Source: Nostoc sp. LPT
GTDB lineage: Bacteria; Cyanobacteriota; Cyanobacteriia; Cyanobacteriales; Nostocaceae
Direction: 5' to 3'
Assembly: GCF_017115165.1 (NCBI RefSeq)
Contig: NZ_JABXKF010000149.1
Location: forward strand, 1 to 64,000
DNA: 64,000 bases
The notes under the pieces were generated by a model that saw only the letters and a program-made list of their open reading frames with translations, did not search any database and had not been told where the DNA came from. Below are positions 53,495 through 62,466 of the stretch, one piece after another (position 1 is the stretch's first letter; each line of letters starts with the position of its first letter). Both the position numbers and the translations under genes were made by a program.

Positions 53495-54634
53495 TTACTT
53501 ACCCAGGATTTGTAATAATGCTTGCCGATAAATTTTCAGACCCTCTGCATTCAGATGGTCGCCATCACTGGTCAAATTTTCTTTAAGAACATTATTTTCA
53601 TATAATGGTGCTAGTCCGGCTGCGGCAACTGGCACTTTTTCTGTTTCAGCAACTTGATTAATCAGAACATTAATTTGTTCAACTCTAGCAAGTGGGGCTG
53701 CTACAGTTGGATCTGAGCTTGCTGCCACTGTCGAATAAAAAGCCGGAATCAGAAAAATCTCTTTAGTTCCCATTGTGCGAAGAAGTGCGATCGCCTCTTG
53801 GAGATTTTTGTTAAATAACTCATCACTAATTTTATACAAAGCATCATTTCCACCTATGGCAATAATGGCTTTTTCGCATTTCACCTTGGTAGGAATTAAA
53901 CTTTTGAGTTGTTCTAGTAACGAGATTGTACTCAGACCATTTAATCCAAAATTAAAAGTACCACTCCCAAGGGTATTGCCAAGTCCAGCCGAAATAGAAT
54001 CGCCAAATAAGCAACCTGAGAACTGTTTATCCTGGGCGGCGAGTGTTTGATATTGTAGTGCAATTTTCCCTAAGGGTGAAGAACTTACATTGTCCTTCGG
54101 TGGTGCATCAGCAGAACTAGAAGAGGAATTTGCCATGCCGACTAGCTTCTGAATTTTTGACACGTCAATAACTAGTTGATTGCTGGGATAGGCTTGTAGA
54201 AAGCTGGCTATTCCTAGACCTTCTGGTGATTTTGCTCCGATGATAATGGCAGATCGTAGCGCTTGTATACTAGCTTGATCGCGACGGGCGATCGCACCAG
54301 AAGCAAAAGATAAAATTTGCTTGCCCATTCCTGTATTTATCAGCTTATCTAAAGCCACAATATCAAGCGACATTTTCACCTGAAGGGCTTCTTGGAACTT
54401 CTGTTTGTCTTTAGCGCTGAGGTAATGTAAGAAAGATTGCAGATCGGCAGAAACCTTTTGTGTCTCGCCATAGTTGCGTATATCTGCCACCGGGATCGAT
54501 TGCTCAAACAATCCGTACCTGACGGTAACTTTTTCAGCTGCCAAACTAGGCGATAAACCAAGTCCACTATGCACCAGTAAAAATATTAAGCACCCAGATA
54601 GGCTTATTAGAAGACGATAGAAATATTTCATCAC
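53495..54634 (-). CDS. secreted SGNH/GDSL esterase with DUF1400 N-terminal domain
   Basis: This 379-residue protein has a signal peptide (LLISLSGCLIFLLVHSG). Then comes an N-terminal alpha-beta domain of the DUF1400 type (EKVTVRYGLFEQSIPVADIR, ARRDQASIQALRSAI), a Ser-rich linker, and a SGNH hydrolase. The SGNH block I is GDSISAG with S213, block III GGNDAL and block V DGDHLNAEG with the catalytic Asp/His. It would hydrolyse an ester outside the cytoplasm; substrate unknown. DUF1400 is usually fused to alpha/beta hydrolases, so its fusion to SGNH is unusual by my memory. A STRR stretch lies upstream. Confidence 0.82.
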   Translation of the reverse strand: MMKYFYRLLISLSGCLIFLLVHSGLGLSPSLAAEKVTVRYGLFEQSIPVADIRNYGETQKVSADLQSFLHYLSAKDKQKFQEALQVKMSLDIVALDKLINTGMGKQILSFASGAIARRDQASIQALRSAIIIGAKSPEGLGIASFLQAYPSNQLVIDVSKIQKLVGMANSSSSSADAPPKDNVSSSPLGKIALQYQTLAAQDKQFSGCLFGDSISAGLGNTLGSGTFNFGLNGLSTISLLEQLKSLIPTKVKCEKAIIAIGGNDALYKISDELFNKNLQEAIALLRTMGTKEIFLIPAFYSTVAASSDPTVAAPLARVEQINVLINQVAETEKVPVAAAGLAPLYENNVLKENLTSDGDHLNAEGLKIYRQALLQILGK

Positions 54635-54654
54635 AGAAGATAAGAAGATAGATA

Positions 54655-54697
54655 GTTAATAGTTAATAGTCAAGAGTCAAGAGTCAAAAGTCAAGAG
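54655..54697. repeat. STRR: AGTTAAT/AGTCAAG repeats
   Basis: Tandem 7-bp AGTTAAT and AGTCAAG/AGTCAAA units lie between the esterase and the dprA upstream region. Confidence 0.65.
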
Positions 54698-54775
54698 GAA
54701 TTGGAAATTGGGAATTGGGGATTGGGAAGAGACAAGGAAGAAATTTGTTCAATAATTCTCCCTTGTCTCCCTTGT

Positions 54776-54805
54776 CCCCCCACTCCCCACTCCCCACTCC
54801 CCCTC
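54776..54805. repeat. STRR: CCCCACT repeats
   Basis: Four CCCCACT/CCCCCCT units in tandem, just upstream of dprA. Confidence 0.7.
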
Positions 54806-54860
54806 GCAACAGCCAACCCTAATTTGGGAATACTCAATACAGTGGTGTGAGGATAGAAAT

Positions 54861-55976
54861 GTGGTAGAAGAAGGCGCATATTGGCTAGCTTGGGCGCAAA
54901 TTTCGGGAATTGGGCCGGTATTACTGCGACGGCTGCAACAGCATTTTGGCACGCTGGCAACAGCTTGGAACGCCACTAAGGTACAGTTGGGAGAGGTAGA
55001 AGGCTTGGGTTTCCAAACACTAGAAAAAGTAGTACAACAGCGATCGCGTTTGCACCCAGAACAACTATTCACCAAGCACCAGCAGGAAAATTCCCATTTC
55101 TGGACACCAGCAGATGCAGATTATCCCCGCTTACTGCTAGAAACTCCCAGTCCACCGCCGATTTTGTACTATCGCGGTGAAGTCGAACTCCAAGAAAATC
55201 TCGGACAAAAACCAATGGTTGGGATTGTCGGAACCCGCCAACCCTCAGAATACGGTATCCGTTGGACTCGCCAAATTAGTACAGCTTTGGCTAAAAATGG
55301 CTTTACAGTCGTTTCTGGTATGGCAGAGGGAATTGACACCGAAAGCCACATCGCCGCCATGAAAGCAGGTGGACGGACGATCGCAGTTTTGGGAACTGGC
55401 GTTGATGTCATCTATCCACATAAAAATCGGGATTTGTACAAGCAAATTTTGACGGCGGGGTTAGTCGTAAGTGAGTACCCCACAAAAACCCCACCTGATC
55501 GCACTCACTTTCCCCGTCGCAACCGAATTATTGCAGGCTTAAGCCGCGCCATCCTGGTAATGGAAGCGCCTTTAAAATCTGGTGCTTTAATTACTGCTAC
55601 CTACGCAAATGAATTTGGTAGAGATGTCTATGCATTACCTGGGAGACTGGACGATTATCCATCCCAAGGATGCTTAAAGTTACTGAGTCAGGGAGCTTCC
55701 TTCATTCTTAAAGAACTAGATGAACTGTTAACAATGTTAGGAGCGATACCACAAATTGATGCAATTGAGGCTTCTACAGCACCAGAACAGTTAATGCCAA
55801 CTTTATTGCCAGAGTTGCAAACGGTTATGGATGCAATCGCAAGTGAAGCTTTACCCTTCGATTTTATTGTCCAACAAACTGGCATGGCTGCTGGCTCAGT
55901 TTCCAGCGCTTTGTTACAGTTGGAACTTATGGGTTTCGTTTCCCAACTACCAGGAATGCGGTATCAAAAAAATTAA
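54861..55976 (+). CDS. dprA: DNA-processing protein DprA
   Basis: This 371-residue protein is the RecA-loader of natural transformation. It protects incoming single-stranded DNA and passes it to RecA. An N-terminal helix-hairpin-helix region (AWAQISGIGPVLLRRLQQHF) is followed by a DprA Rossmann domain (IVGTRQPSEYGIRWT, VSGMAEGIDTESHIAAMKAG, IAVLGTGVDVIYPHKN, NEFGRDVYALPGRLDD) and a C-terminal winged-helix domain (FDFIVQQTGMAAGSVSSALL). Start is GTG at 54861. It stands alone on the plus strand. Confidence 0.92.
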   Translation: MVEEGAYWLAWAQISGIGPVLLRRLQQHFGTLATAWNATKVQLGEVEGLGFQTLEKVVQQRSRLHPEQLFTKHQQENSHFWTPADADYPRLLLETPSPPPILYYRGEVELQENLGQKPMVGIVGTRQPSEYGIRWTRQISTALAKNGFTVVSGMAEGIDTESHIAAMKAGGRTIAVLGTGVDVIYPHKNRDLYKQILTAGLVVSEYPTKTPPDRTHFPRRNRIIAGLSRAILVMEAPLKSGALITATYANEFGRDVYALPGRLDDYPSQGCLKLLSQGASFILKELDELLTMLGAIPQIDAIEASTAPEQLMPTLLPELQTVMDAIASEALPFDFIVQQTGMAAGSVSSALLQLELMGFVSQLPGMRYQKN

Positions 55977-56105
55977 GAGTTAAAAGATAACAACATTATT
56001 TAGCTTTGTTTTTAACAATTTCATCATCAGATTTATGGCATTATAAAAATACAATTTTTATATAAAACAAACTATTTAAAAGATGAACCAATGGGCTTTT
56101 GAATA

Positions 56106-56755
56106 TCAAGTAGAAAATATAGGTAAATCTGTTATTTTATACGCAAACTGTTTCGAGTGGCTGAGTAGATTACCAGAAATATCAAAAACAAATACCAGAA
56201 GCCAAGTATCTTCAGGATTATGACCTTGCCATCCACTTTGATAACGAGAAGCTTTTACTTCAATCCCAATATGAGAATGCTGTGCAGAGTTTTTCGGAAA
56301 CATTCCTGCTGGAATTAAGTCAGGATGCCCATTATGATATTGCTTTTTGACCAACTTAGAGCAGTATTTTGGAATATTTGAAATCATAAATTCTCCAACC
56401 ATACTACTAAAGTTGGCTGGCATCATCATCACCTCAAGACGTTCTATTTCTTTGCTGTAAAGCTGTTGATTGATGAATCCTAAAAATTCTACAAAATCAT
56501 CTGATGTCCGAGTAATTAACCATAATAACCGGAACCCCACCCCGCAAAAGCTGCGCTTTAGCTCCCCTCCCCGCTTGCGGGGAGGGGTTGGGGGTGGGGT
56601 TCTTTTATTATGGGTGATTTGGCAGACATGATATCATTCATTGCCAAATGAGTGTGTTCAATTATGCAGCTATACGGCAGAGTGGCATTAGGGTTAAAAC
56701 CTTTACTCTCAATTGGGTGAGGTTGACAGGCAATCAACTCTAGTTCAACGTTCAT
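56106..56755 (-). pseudogene. PD-(D/E)xK-like nuclease family gene split by a 132-bp element
   Basis: The N-terminal part (MNVELELIACQPHPIESKGF, ...HTHLAMND) ends at 56633 and the C-terminal part resumes at 56495 with FVEFLGFINQQL, LEVMMMPANFSSMVGEFMI, HPDLIPAGMF, IGIEVKASRYQSGW and PEDTWLLVFVFD. HPD-x and EVK resemble the PD-(D/E)xK metal site of restriction-type nucleases. An inserted element (56501-56632) with ATCAT target duplication separates them. Its removal joins D-codon to F-codon in frame, giving a 170-residue protein. Cleavage function is a family-level guess; the copy is inactive. Confidence 0.75.
56501..56632. mobile_element. 132-bp miniature element with about 43-bp terminal inverted repeats
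   Basis: The ends share ATGTC-type termini followed by CCATAATAA..GAACCCCACCCC on both sides, imperfectly inverted. The core is CCCCTCCCCGCTTGCGGGGAGGGG, which can fold as a long hairpin. Five-base direct repeats ATCAT flank it (56496-56500 and 56633-56637). It interrupts a nuclease-like gene. No transposase is in it. Related GGGTGGGG/CCCCACCCC palindromes are common in Nostocales. Confidence 0.7.
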
Positions 56756-56830
56756 TTACATACTTTTGAGTTGATTATCGACTCGCAATTAAAAAGGGGA
56801 ATGAAACCATTTTTAATTATGAATTATGAA

Positions 56831-58405
56831 TTATCTTTGAGGGTAATACTGAGGATTCATAACTGGAGATTGATAACCGTTTGTTGGTACTGTACTTCCC
56901 ATACCGTTGGGTACAGGAGTGACAACAGGAGGCTGATAAATGCTCATGGGCGCAGTGCCTGTTGTACCGTTAGGTAAAGCAGGATTCGCCACCTGGGGCT
57001 GATAACCATTTGTGGGTACTGTGTTTGTAGTGGCGTTGGGTGTGACAGGATTTTGGCTAAACTCTTGGTAGGCTGCACGAGAAATTGAGCTAATCAATTT
57101 CTCGGCACGAGGATCGTTTGCTGGGCGTTGTACCATGACGGAAGCTATGTAGCGCTTGCCAGTTGGAACCACAATTAAACCTGCATCTGCCAACATTGTG
57201 CCGATATCACCCGTTTTGTGGTATGCTCTTGCACCTGTTCCCAAACCTGCTGGCAGCAGAGTGTCTTTTTGGGTGCGACGCAAGATATCGAGCATGAGAT
57301 CGCGTGATGGCATACTGACTAAATTTCCCTGACTCACAATTGCCATCAAATTCCCTAGTTCCTTGGGACTAGTGGTGTTTGTCCCTTGCAAATCTGGGAG
57401 TTGATTACGAATTGTTGTGGTTGTCAATCCCCAACTACGGAAACGCTGGTTTAAAGCCTCCATCCCTCCCAGTCGGGCAATCAGCATATTTGTCGCCGTA
57501 TTGTCGCTGATTGTAATCATTTTAGTGACGACTTCCAAAGCAGCGTACTGAGTTCCTGGTGGTTTGTATTGCAGATTTCCCGAACCGCCAGCGAGCATAT
57601 CCTGTTGCATGGTCAGCATGTCATCTAGGCGAATTTTCCCCGCATCCACATCCTGGAAAAAGGCAATCAGAATCGGCACTTTAATCGTGCTAGCCGCCGG
57701 AAAACTGGTAGAGGCATTGATATCTACATAATTACCAGTATCTAAATCTACTAAGAAAATTCCAGGTGTGAGATTTGGGTTAGTGGCCGCCAAATTTTGC
57801 ACGGCATTTTTCAAAGAGGTAATTTCCTGAGATAGGTATAGACTCGAAGCTACGGCTGGGGGAGTTGGGGTAGGTTGTGGCTGCGATCGCGCCACATTAC
57901 TAACATTGCTATTAGATTGCGATGCCGAGTTCGTACTGATGCGATTAGCTGGGTCTAATACCGACAATACAGTGCCCACAATTGCACCCATCCCAACACC
58001 CACAATCAATAACCGCAAAACATACAATATGGTTTTGGCCATTGGCTTTAACTGGGTTTTCCGCGATGAGCGTCTGCCTGTTTTTGGCTTTTCCATGCGC
58101 ACTGTTTTAACCATCACAGCACCTGGTCGGAAGGGAGGAATTTTTCCCTTGACACTAGGTATTAGTTTTACTGCCGTTGGCATGACTAACCCCGATTTTA
58201 CCCTACGTGTAGCGCCAGGGATTGGGGGAGGACTGATTTGATTTTTTGGGCGTGTTAGTGCGCCTTCTTGTCCATTTGTAGTTTGCTGCTGACTGTTAGT
58301 TTTAACTTTCTTCTTTACCACTTTTTGAACTTTTTGTGGCTGCTGGCGGCGATTTAAGGGTTGACGCCGCGAGAAAGCTGTTAGTTCGCCACTTGATTCT
58401 GACAC
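56831..58405 (-). CDS. class A beta-lactamase-like serine hydrolase, membrane-anchored
   Basis: This 524-residue protein begins with a basic, disordered N-terminus. A span at about 127-150 (VLRLLIVGVGMGAIVGTVL) and a Thr/Pro linker precede a serine-hydrolase domain with S239-T-I-K242, SDN in ITISDNTATN, and KTG in YHKTGDIGT. That is the full class A triad. Despite this it probably acts on peptidoglycan or as a PBP-like hydrolase rather than a resistance enzyme. The C-terminus is repetitive (VPTNGYQPQVANPALPNGTT). Domain is outside the cytoplasm. Confidence 0.82.
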   Translation of the reverse strand: MSESSGELTAFSRRQPLNRRQQPQKVQKVVKKKVKTNSQQQTTNGQEGALTRPKNQISPPPIPGATRRVKSGLVMPTAVKLIPSVKGKIPPFRPGAVMVKTVRMEKPKTGRRSSRKTQLKPMAKTILYVLRLLIVGVGMGAIVGTVLSVLDPANRISTNSASQSNSNVSNVARSQPQPTPTPPAVASSLYLSQEITSLKNAVQNLAATNPNLTPGIFLVDLDTGNYVDINASTSFPAASTIKVPILIAFFQDVDAGKIRLDDMLTMQQDMLAGGSGNLQYKPPGTQYAALEVVTKMITISDNTATNMLIARLGGMEALNQRFRSWGLTTTTIRNQLPDLQGTNTTSPKELGNLMAIVSQGNLVSMPSRDLMLDILRRTQKDTLLPAGLGTGARAYHKTGDIGTMLADAGLIVVPTGKRYIASVMVQRPANDPRAEKLISSISRAAYQEFSQNPVTPNATTNTVPTNGYQPQVANPALPNGTTGTAPMSIYQPPVVTPVPNGMGSTVPTNGYQSPVMNPQYYPQR

Positions 58406-58580
58406 CGTTACTCCTTGTGACCCACTTGGCTGTTTTCTTGCAGACTCTTTGACCCCAAATTTAATCTTTAAGGAATATTAATACTCAAATTCCACTTTGC
58501 TACTAAGTAGCATTTTTGTGTTTAGTTTAAGCGATATTAATTATTTTGGGGAGATGATTGCATATATATTAAACGAATAA

Positions 58581-59318
58581 TTACAAGTTTTCACTATTCT
58601 TCTGGTTTTTCAAAGCCCATTCCACCTGCTGCAAAATTCCTCGCAGCATGGCTACCTCCCCAGTTTTCAAGTGAGCGCGATTATACAATTGGCGAAATTT
58701 TCCCATGCGACTCGCTGCCGTATGGGGATACACATAACCAATTTTCAGTAATATTGATTCTAATTGCTGGTAGTATCCTTCCACAACTTCTATTGGTGCA
58801 AGTTCAGTTTGAGGTAAGGTTTGAATGTCAAGTTGGGCACATTGTGACAATTCATAACAACAAATTGCTACAGCAGTAGCCAAATTTAGGGCGACATAAT
58901 CTTTACTTGTGGGAATGCCAACAAATCGGTGTGCATAATTTAATTCTTCATTGCTTAATCCCCGGTCTTCTCTGCCAAAAATCAGTGCTGTGGGTTTTTC
59001 TGGTTCCTCTAGTAACCAGGGTAGTGCAGTGCGGGGATTTTCTAAGGGTGTTTCTAAACTGCGAACGCGACCAGTAGTAGCGATCGCCCGTACACATCCA
59101 TGCAATGCTTCTGGTAAGGTCGCCACTAATACCGCAGATTCTAAAATTTCCTGAGCGTGAACAGCCATCATCAAAGCTTCCGTCGATAGTGGATCGCATT
59201 GGGGGTTCACTAATACTAAATTATATAGTCCGAAATTTTTCATTACTCTGACGATCGCCCCAATATTTATCGGCCCAGCTGGTTCTACCAACACAATTCT
59301 TAATCCAGCCAAGCCCAT
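58581..59318 (-). CDS. trmJ: tRNA (cytidine/uridine-2'-O-)-methyltransferase TrmJ
   Basis: This 245-residue SPOUT methyltransferase modifies position 32 of tRNAs. It has IVLVEPAGPINIGAIVRVMK as the SAM-fold start, AVHAQEIL, LIFGREDRGLSNEEL and IPTSKDYVALNLATAVAICC, the motifs of the trefoil-knot SAM site. Length and ATG are usual. The first 34 codons are duplicated at 60226-60327, bracketing an HNH module. Both copies have the same orientation. The gene itself is intact. Confidence 0.9.
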   Translation of the reverse strand: MGLAGLRIVLVEPAGPINIGAIVRVMKNFGLYNLVLVNPQCDPLSTEALMMAVHAQEILESAVLVATLPEALHGCVRAIATTGRVRSLETPLENPRTALPWLLEEPEKPTALIFGREDRGLSNEELNYAHRFVGIPTSKDYVALNLATAVAICCYELSQCAQLDIQTLPQTELAPIEVVEGYYQQLESILLKIGYVYPHTAASRMGKFRQLYNRAHLKTGEVAMLRGILQQVEWALKNQKNSENL

Positions 59319-59429
59319 TTTTTGCCTCCTGCGATCGCGCCAAATGATATTTTTAGGCTAATTCTCAGCATTATGGTTCTGCTGAAGAGTTTCCTTGGAA
59401 TCATTTTAGCTGTGTCAGGTCTGAATAGT

Positions 59430-59831
59430 TCAGCGTAATCTTTGCTGTTCGGCTAGTCGTTCGTCGCTATTTATTTGTAGCAATCTAATTGTTGTACGTC
59501 CCGTAGGCGTTAATCCCACCAAATCCAGTTTTGAAAAGGTGAAGTGTTCAGCCCATTTCTGGGTGCGTGGGTTGAAGAGAAAACTAAAAACCCCTGTTTC
59601 TGGATCAAACGATCCTAAGTCAGTGCCTTTATGACGATTACATCGCCAGCAGGTGAAAGCTAAATTATCAGCATTTGTTACACCACCGTGCTTTTGGGCA
59701 ATAACATGATCAATCTCATGGGAGAAAAAAGCAACTCCTGGGGGTAACTGGCAATATTCACATCTGTAGTTTGTGCGTTCTTCTACTAGTCGGCAAAGAA
59801 CAACCGGAATATAGGTTAAACTTACACTCAT
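59430..59831 (-). CDS. HNH endonuclease (copy 2)
   Basis: This 133-residue HNH nuclease has CEYCQLPP, EIDHVIAQKHGG and NADNLAFTCWRCNRHKG as core and LFNPRTQKWAEHFTF at the C-terminal end. It is a distant paralogue of the copy at 7156-7584. It is co-translated with the partner gene (4-bp ATGA overlap). It lies between trmJ and a duplicated trmJ start fragment. Target unknown. Confidence 0.86.
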   Translation of the reverse strand: MSVSLTYIPVVLCRLVEERTNYRCEYCQLPPGVAFFSHEIDHVIAQKHGGVTNADNLAFTCWRCNRHKGTDLGSFDPETGVFSFLFNPRTQKWAEHFTFSKLDLVGLTPTGRTTIRLLQINSDERLAEQQRLR

Positions 59832-60196
59832 CTGGTCAAATAAGATAAGTTACCTGCTTTAATCATCACAACTAAGTGTTCAATACGTTCATACTCATCT
59901 AGTTCTTTCAATTCCGTGGGTGTGAGTTCACCTGCGTTACTGCGTGCTAGCAAGGTACGCAACCGTTCTTGCATTTCGGGGATGGGTTTAAATTCAGCAA
60001 TTTGTTCAGTAGTAGGGTTGCTGGCCAAAAAATCTAGGATATATCGGTAAACTTGTGCTGGTACAGCTGGCTGTTGGAGACTCAAAGCAAGCAATTCAGA
60101 TAAGCGTAGACACGAAGTGGCTTGCCGCAAGGCATCGCCTACTTGTGCTAGTTGTTGAGATAATTCCTTTGATACTTCTAGGGTGATTCTTGGCAT
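59828..60196 (-). CDS. partner of HNH endonuclease (copy 2)
   Basis: This 122-residue protein is helical. The N-terminal part (MPRITLEVSKELSQQL) looks like a ribbon-helix-helix/antitoxin-like start, then SELLALSLQQP and QERLRTLLARSNAGELTPTE with YERIEHLVVMI. The last 45 residues match the partner of HNH copy 1. It overlaps the HNH start by 4 bp. The layout suggests an antidote or targeting partner, but the function is unknown. Confidence 0.75.
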   Translation of the reverse strand: MPRITLEVSKELSQQLAQVGDALRQATSCLRLSELLALSLQQPAVPAQVYRYILDFLASNPTTEQIAEFKPIPEMQERLRTLLARSNAGELTPTELKELDEYERIEHLVVMIKAGNLSYLTR

Positions 60197-60225
60197 GGGG
60201 ATTGCATTGGCAATTTACTTATTAT

Positions 60226-60341
60226 TAAATGATATATCTCGAAATTTTTCATCACCCTGGCGATCGCGTCGACATTTATCGGCCCAGCTACCTCTACCAA
60301 GACAATTCTCAATCCAGCCAAGCTCATTTTTTGCCTCCTGC
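60226..60341 (-). pseudogene. duplicated 5' fragment of trmJ
   Basis: Starting with ATG at 60327, it reads MSLAGLRIVLVEVAGPINVD and AIARVMKNFEIYHL, matching the first 34 codons of trmJ. The shared TTTTTTGCCTCCTGC leader upstream of the start is duplicated as well. 89 of 102 aligned bases agree by eye, without indels. After that the frame departs and stops. It is a remnant 1.0 kb from trmJ in the same direction, with the HNH pair between. Confidence 0.8.
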
Positions 60342-60377
60342 CTCCTGCCTTTCTTTGCGATAACAGACTAACAAAAT

Positions 60378-61370
60378 ATGTCTCACATTCTGGTCGAAAA
60401 TCTCAAGAAGACTTTCTTTGTGTCTGAACGTTCCTCTGGGCTTTTCGGTTCAATCCGAGGGCTTGTGCAGCGAAAAACTAGAGAAGTTTATGCCCTTAAA
60501 GGAGTTTCGTTCTCGCTGGAACGGGGAGAACTTGTAGGATACATTGGGCCAAATGGAGCTGGTAAATCGACTACGATTAAAATTTTAAGCGGTATTCTCG
60601 TACCTTCCAGTGGAAAATGCCTAATTGGCGGACGAACTCCTTGGAAAGATCGAATCGGGCACGTTAATCGTATTGGTGTAGTATTTGGTCAAAGAACACA
60701 ACTCTGGTGGGATTTGCCAGTGATTGAGTCTTTCGATTTGCTGCGGGATATTTATCGCGTTCCCCAATCAGAGTATCGCCAGACACGCGAAGAAATGATT
60801 GATTTGCTTGGTCTTGGAAGCTTTCTCTCGACTCCGGTGAGGCAGTTAAGCCTTGGTCAAAGGATGCGATGTGACTTTGCAGCTGCAATGCTTCACAGAC
60901 CGGAAATTCTTTTTCTTGATGAACCCACCATCGGGCTTGATGCAGTTTCAAAGCTTGCAGTCAGAAAATTTATCAAAGCGCTGAATAAAACTCATCAAGT
61001 AACCACCATCTTGACTACCCATGATATGGATGATATCGAGGCACTGTGCGATCGCATAATTATTATTGGTGGAGGTGAAATCCTTTGTGATGGATCTTTA
61101 GCAGCACTGCGTTCTCAAGTTTCCTCGCGTCGGTACTTAAGAATCGACCTAGCAAACGATGATTTCTTCTTTGAGGAAGAAGGAGTCAGTATTATCTCTA
61201 AAGAAGGTCGTACTGTAACTCTTGCCTTCGATCCGACAAAGCTTTCTGCTGCGTCTTTGATTAGCCAAGTTACCTCGCAACATGAAGTAGAGGATCTTTT
61301 TGTGGAAAATCCACCCATTGAAGAGATAGTTGCTGAACTTTATGCAATTTCAGCAGGAATTGTTACATGA
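60378..61370 (+). CDS. ABC-2 exporter ATP-binding protein
   Basis: This 330-residue ATPase has Walker A GPNGAGKSTTIKIL, LSLGQRMRCDFAAAMLHRPE as signature and LFLDEPTIGLD as Walker B. An N-terminal extra segment (LFGSIRGLVQRKTREV) and a C-terminal extension match exporters of the CcmA/DrrA/NodI group. It overlaps the first permease by 4 bp. With the two following permeases it makes one exporter; substrate is unknown. Confidence 0.88.
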   Translation: MSHILVENLKKTFFVSERSSGLFGSIRGLVQRKTREVYALKGVSFSLERGELVGYIGPNGAGKSTTIKILSGILVPSSGKCLIGGRTPWKDRIGHVNRIGVVFGQRTQLWWDLPVIESFDLLRDIYRVPQSEYRQTREEMIDLLGLGSFLSTPVRQLSLGQRMRCDFAAAMLHRPEILFLDEPTIGLDAVSKLAVRKFIKALNKTHQVTTILTTHDMDDIEALCDRIIIIGGGEILCDGSLAALRSQVSSRRYLRIDLANDDFFFEEEGVSIISKEGRTVTLAFDPTKLSAASLISQVTSQHEVEDLFVENPPIEEIVAELYAISAGIVT

Positions 61371-62185
61371 AAGCATATTGGTCATTGTTTGTTGCTAGAT
61401 TTACCCTGTTGTTGCAATATCGTACTGCTGCTTTGGCAGGCGTTGTAACTCAGCTTTTTTGGGGGTTAGTGAAAGTAATGGTTTTACAGGCATTCTTTAC
61501 TCATGCAACCTCTGCTCAACCTATAACTTTTCAACAGGCTGTAGGATATGTGTGGCTGGGACAGGCGTTTCTGATGGCGATTGTCCCTTGGGGAGGTGAC
61601 AGAGACATTCAAGAACTCATCCGATCTGGTACTGTAGGATACGATCTTCTCCGACCCACAGACCTTTATAATTTTTGGTTTACTCGCGCTTTGGCACTTC
61701 GTACAACGCCCCTGATACTTCGTGCTATTCCGCTTCTTGGTGTCACAATTTTTATTTTTCCCCTTTTTGGGTTTTATGAATGGTCGCTTTCTGTTCCACC
61801 CTCTTTTGCTTCTTTTGTTGCCTTTTTTCTCTCTTTTATTGGTGCAATTTTACTTTCCTCTGCATTGACTATGCTTCTTACTGTATCAATGATGTGGACA
61901 ATTTCGGGCGAGGGAATTAATAGTATTTTACCTACTCTTGTTATTATTTTATCTGGCATGATTGTTCCTTTGCCACTTTTTCCTGAGTGGAGCAAGCCTT
62001 TTTTGAATGCACTTCCTTTTTCAGGACTAATCGACAAACCTTTTCGTCTTTTTACTGGTAATCTTCAACCAAACGTCCTGTTTAATGTCTTGCTGCATCA
62101 AACTTTCTGGATAGTTGTCATTATTATCCTTGGGCGTGTCCTTGTGAAACATGGCATCAGAAAGCTTGTAATTCAGGGGGGATGA
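61367..62185 (+). CDS. ABC-2 family permease 1
   Basis: This 272-residue integral membrane protein has about six spans (AALAGVVTQLFWGLVKVMVL, ILLSSALTMLLTVSMMWTIS) and belongs to the ABC-2/DUF990-like permeases. It starts within the end of the ATPase gene (ATGA overlap). It pairs with the next permease. The direction of transport is probably export. Confidence 0.83.
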   Translation: MKAYWSLFVARFTLLLQYRTAALAGVVTQLFWGLVKVMVLQAFFTHATSAQPITFQQAVGYVWLGQAFLMAIVPWGGDRDIQELIRSGTVGYDLLRPTDLYNFWFTRALALRTTPLILRAIPLLGVTIFIFPLFGFYEWSLSVPPSFASFVAFFLSFIGAILLSSALTMLLTVSMMWTISGEGINSILPTLVIILSGMIVPLPLFPEWSKPFLNALPFSGLIDKPFRLFTGNLQPNVLFNVLLHQTFWIVVIIILGRVLVKHGIRKLVIQGG

Positions 62186-62466
62186 ATGAGGAGGCAGAAG
62201 GCAGGAGGTAAACTCCATAAATAAATTTAGGGGTTTCAATAAGGACGCAGTAACTATGCGCTACGCATCTCGAAATACATATTTTCTTCTTTATTTATTC
62301 ATGAATAAATTTAGTTATTTTTAAAGCCTGTAGCAGAGACTAAAAAATATTTTTTTCTTTCTCATGCCTCCTTACCTCTGCCTTGATTTGGTAAATAAGT
62401 CGTAATATTTGACAAGCGGTAAGCTAGGTTAGATAATTTATTTCGGGTAAAAGGAATAAAGCGACT
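62186..62466. other. intergenic region within the exporter operon
   Basis: 281 bp without a gene, between two permease genes of one exporter. It contains GGAGGCAGAAGGCAGGAGG repeats and CTATGCGCTACGCATCTCG-type dispersed repeat sequence, so the operon may have been split by repeat insertion. Confidence 0.4.
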
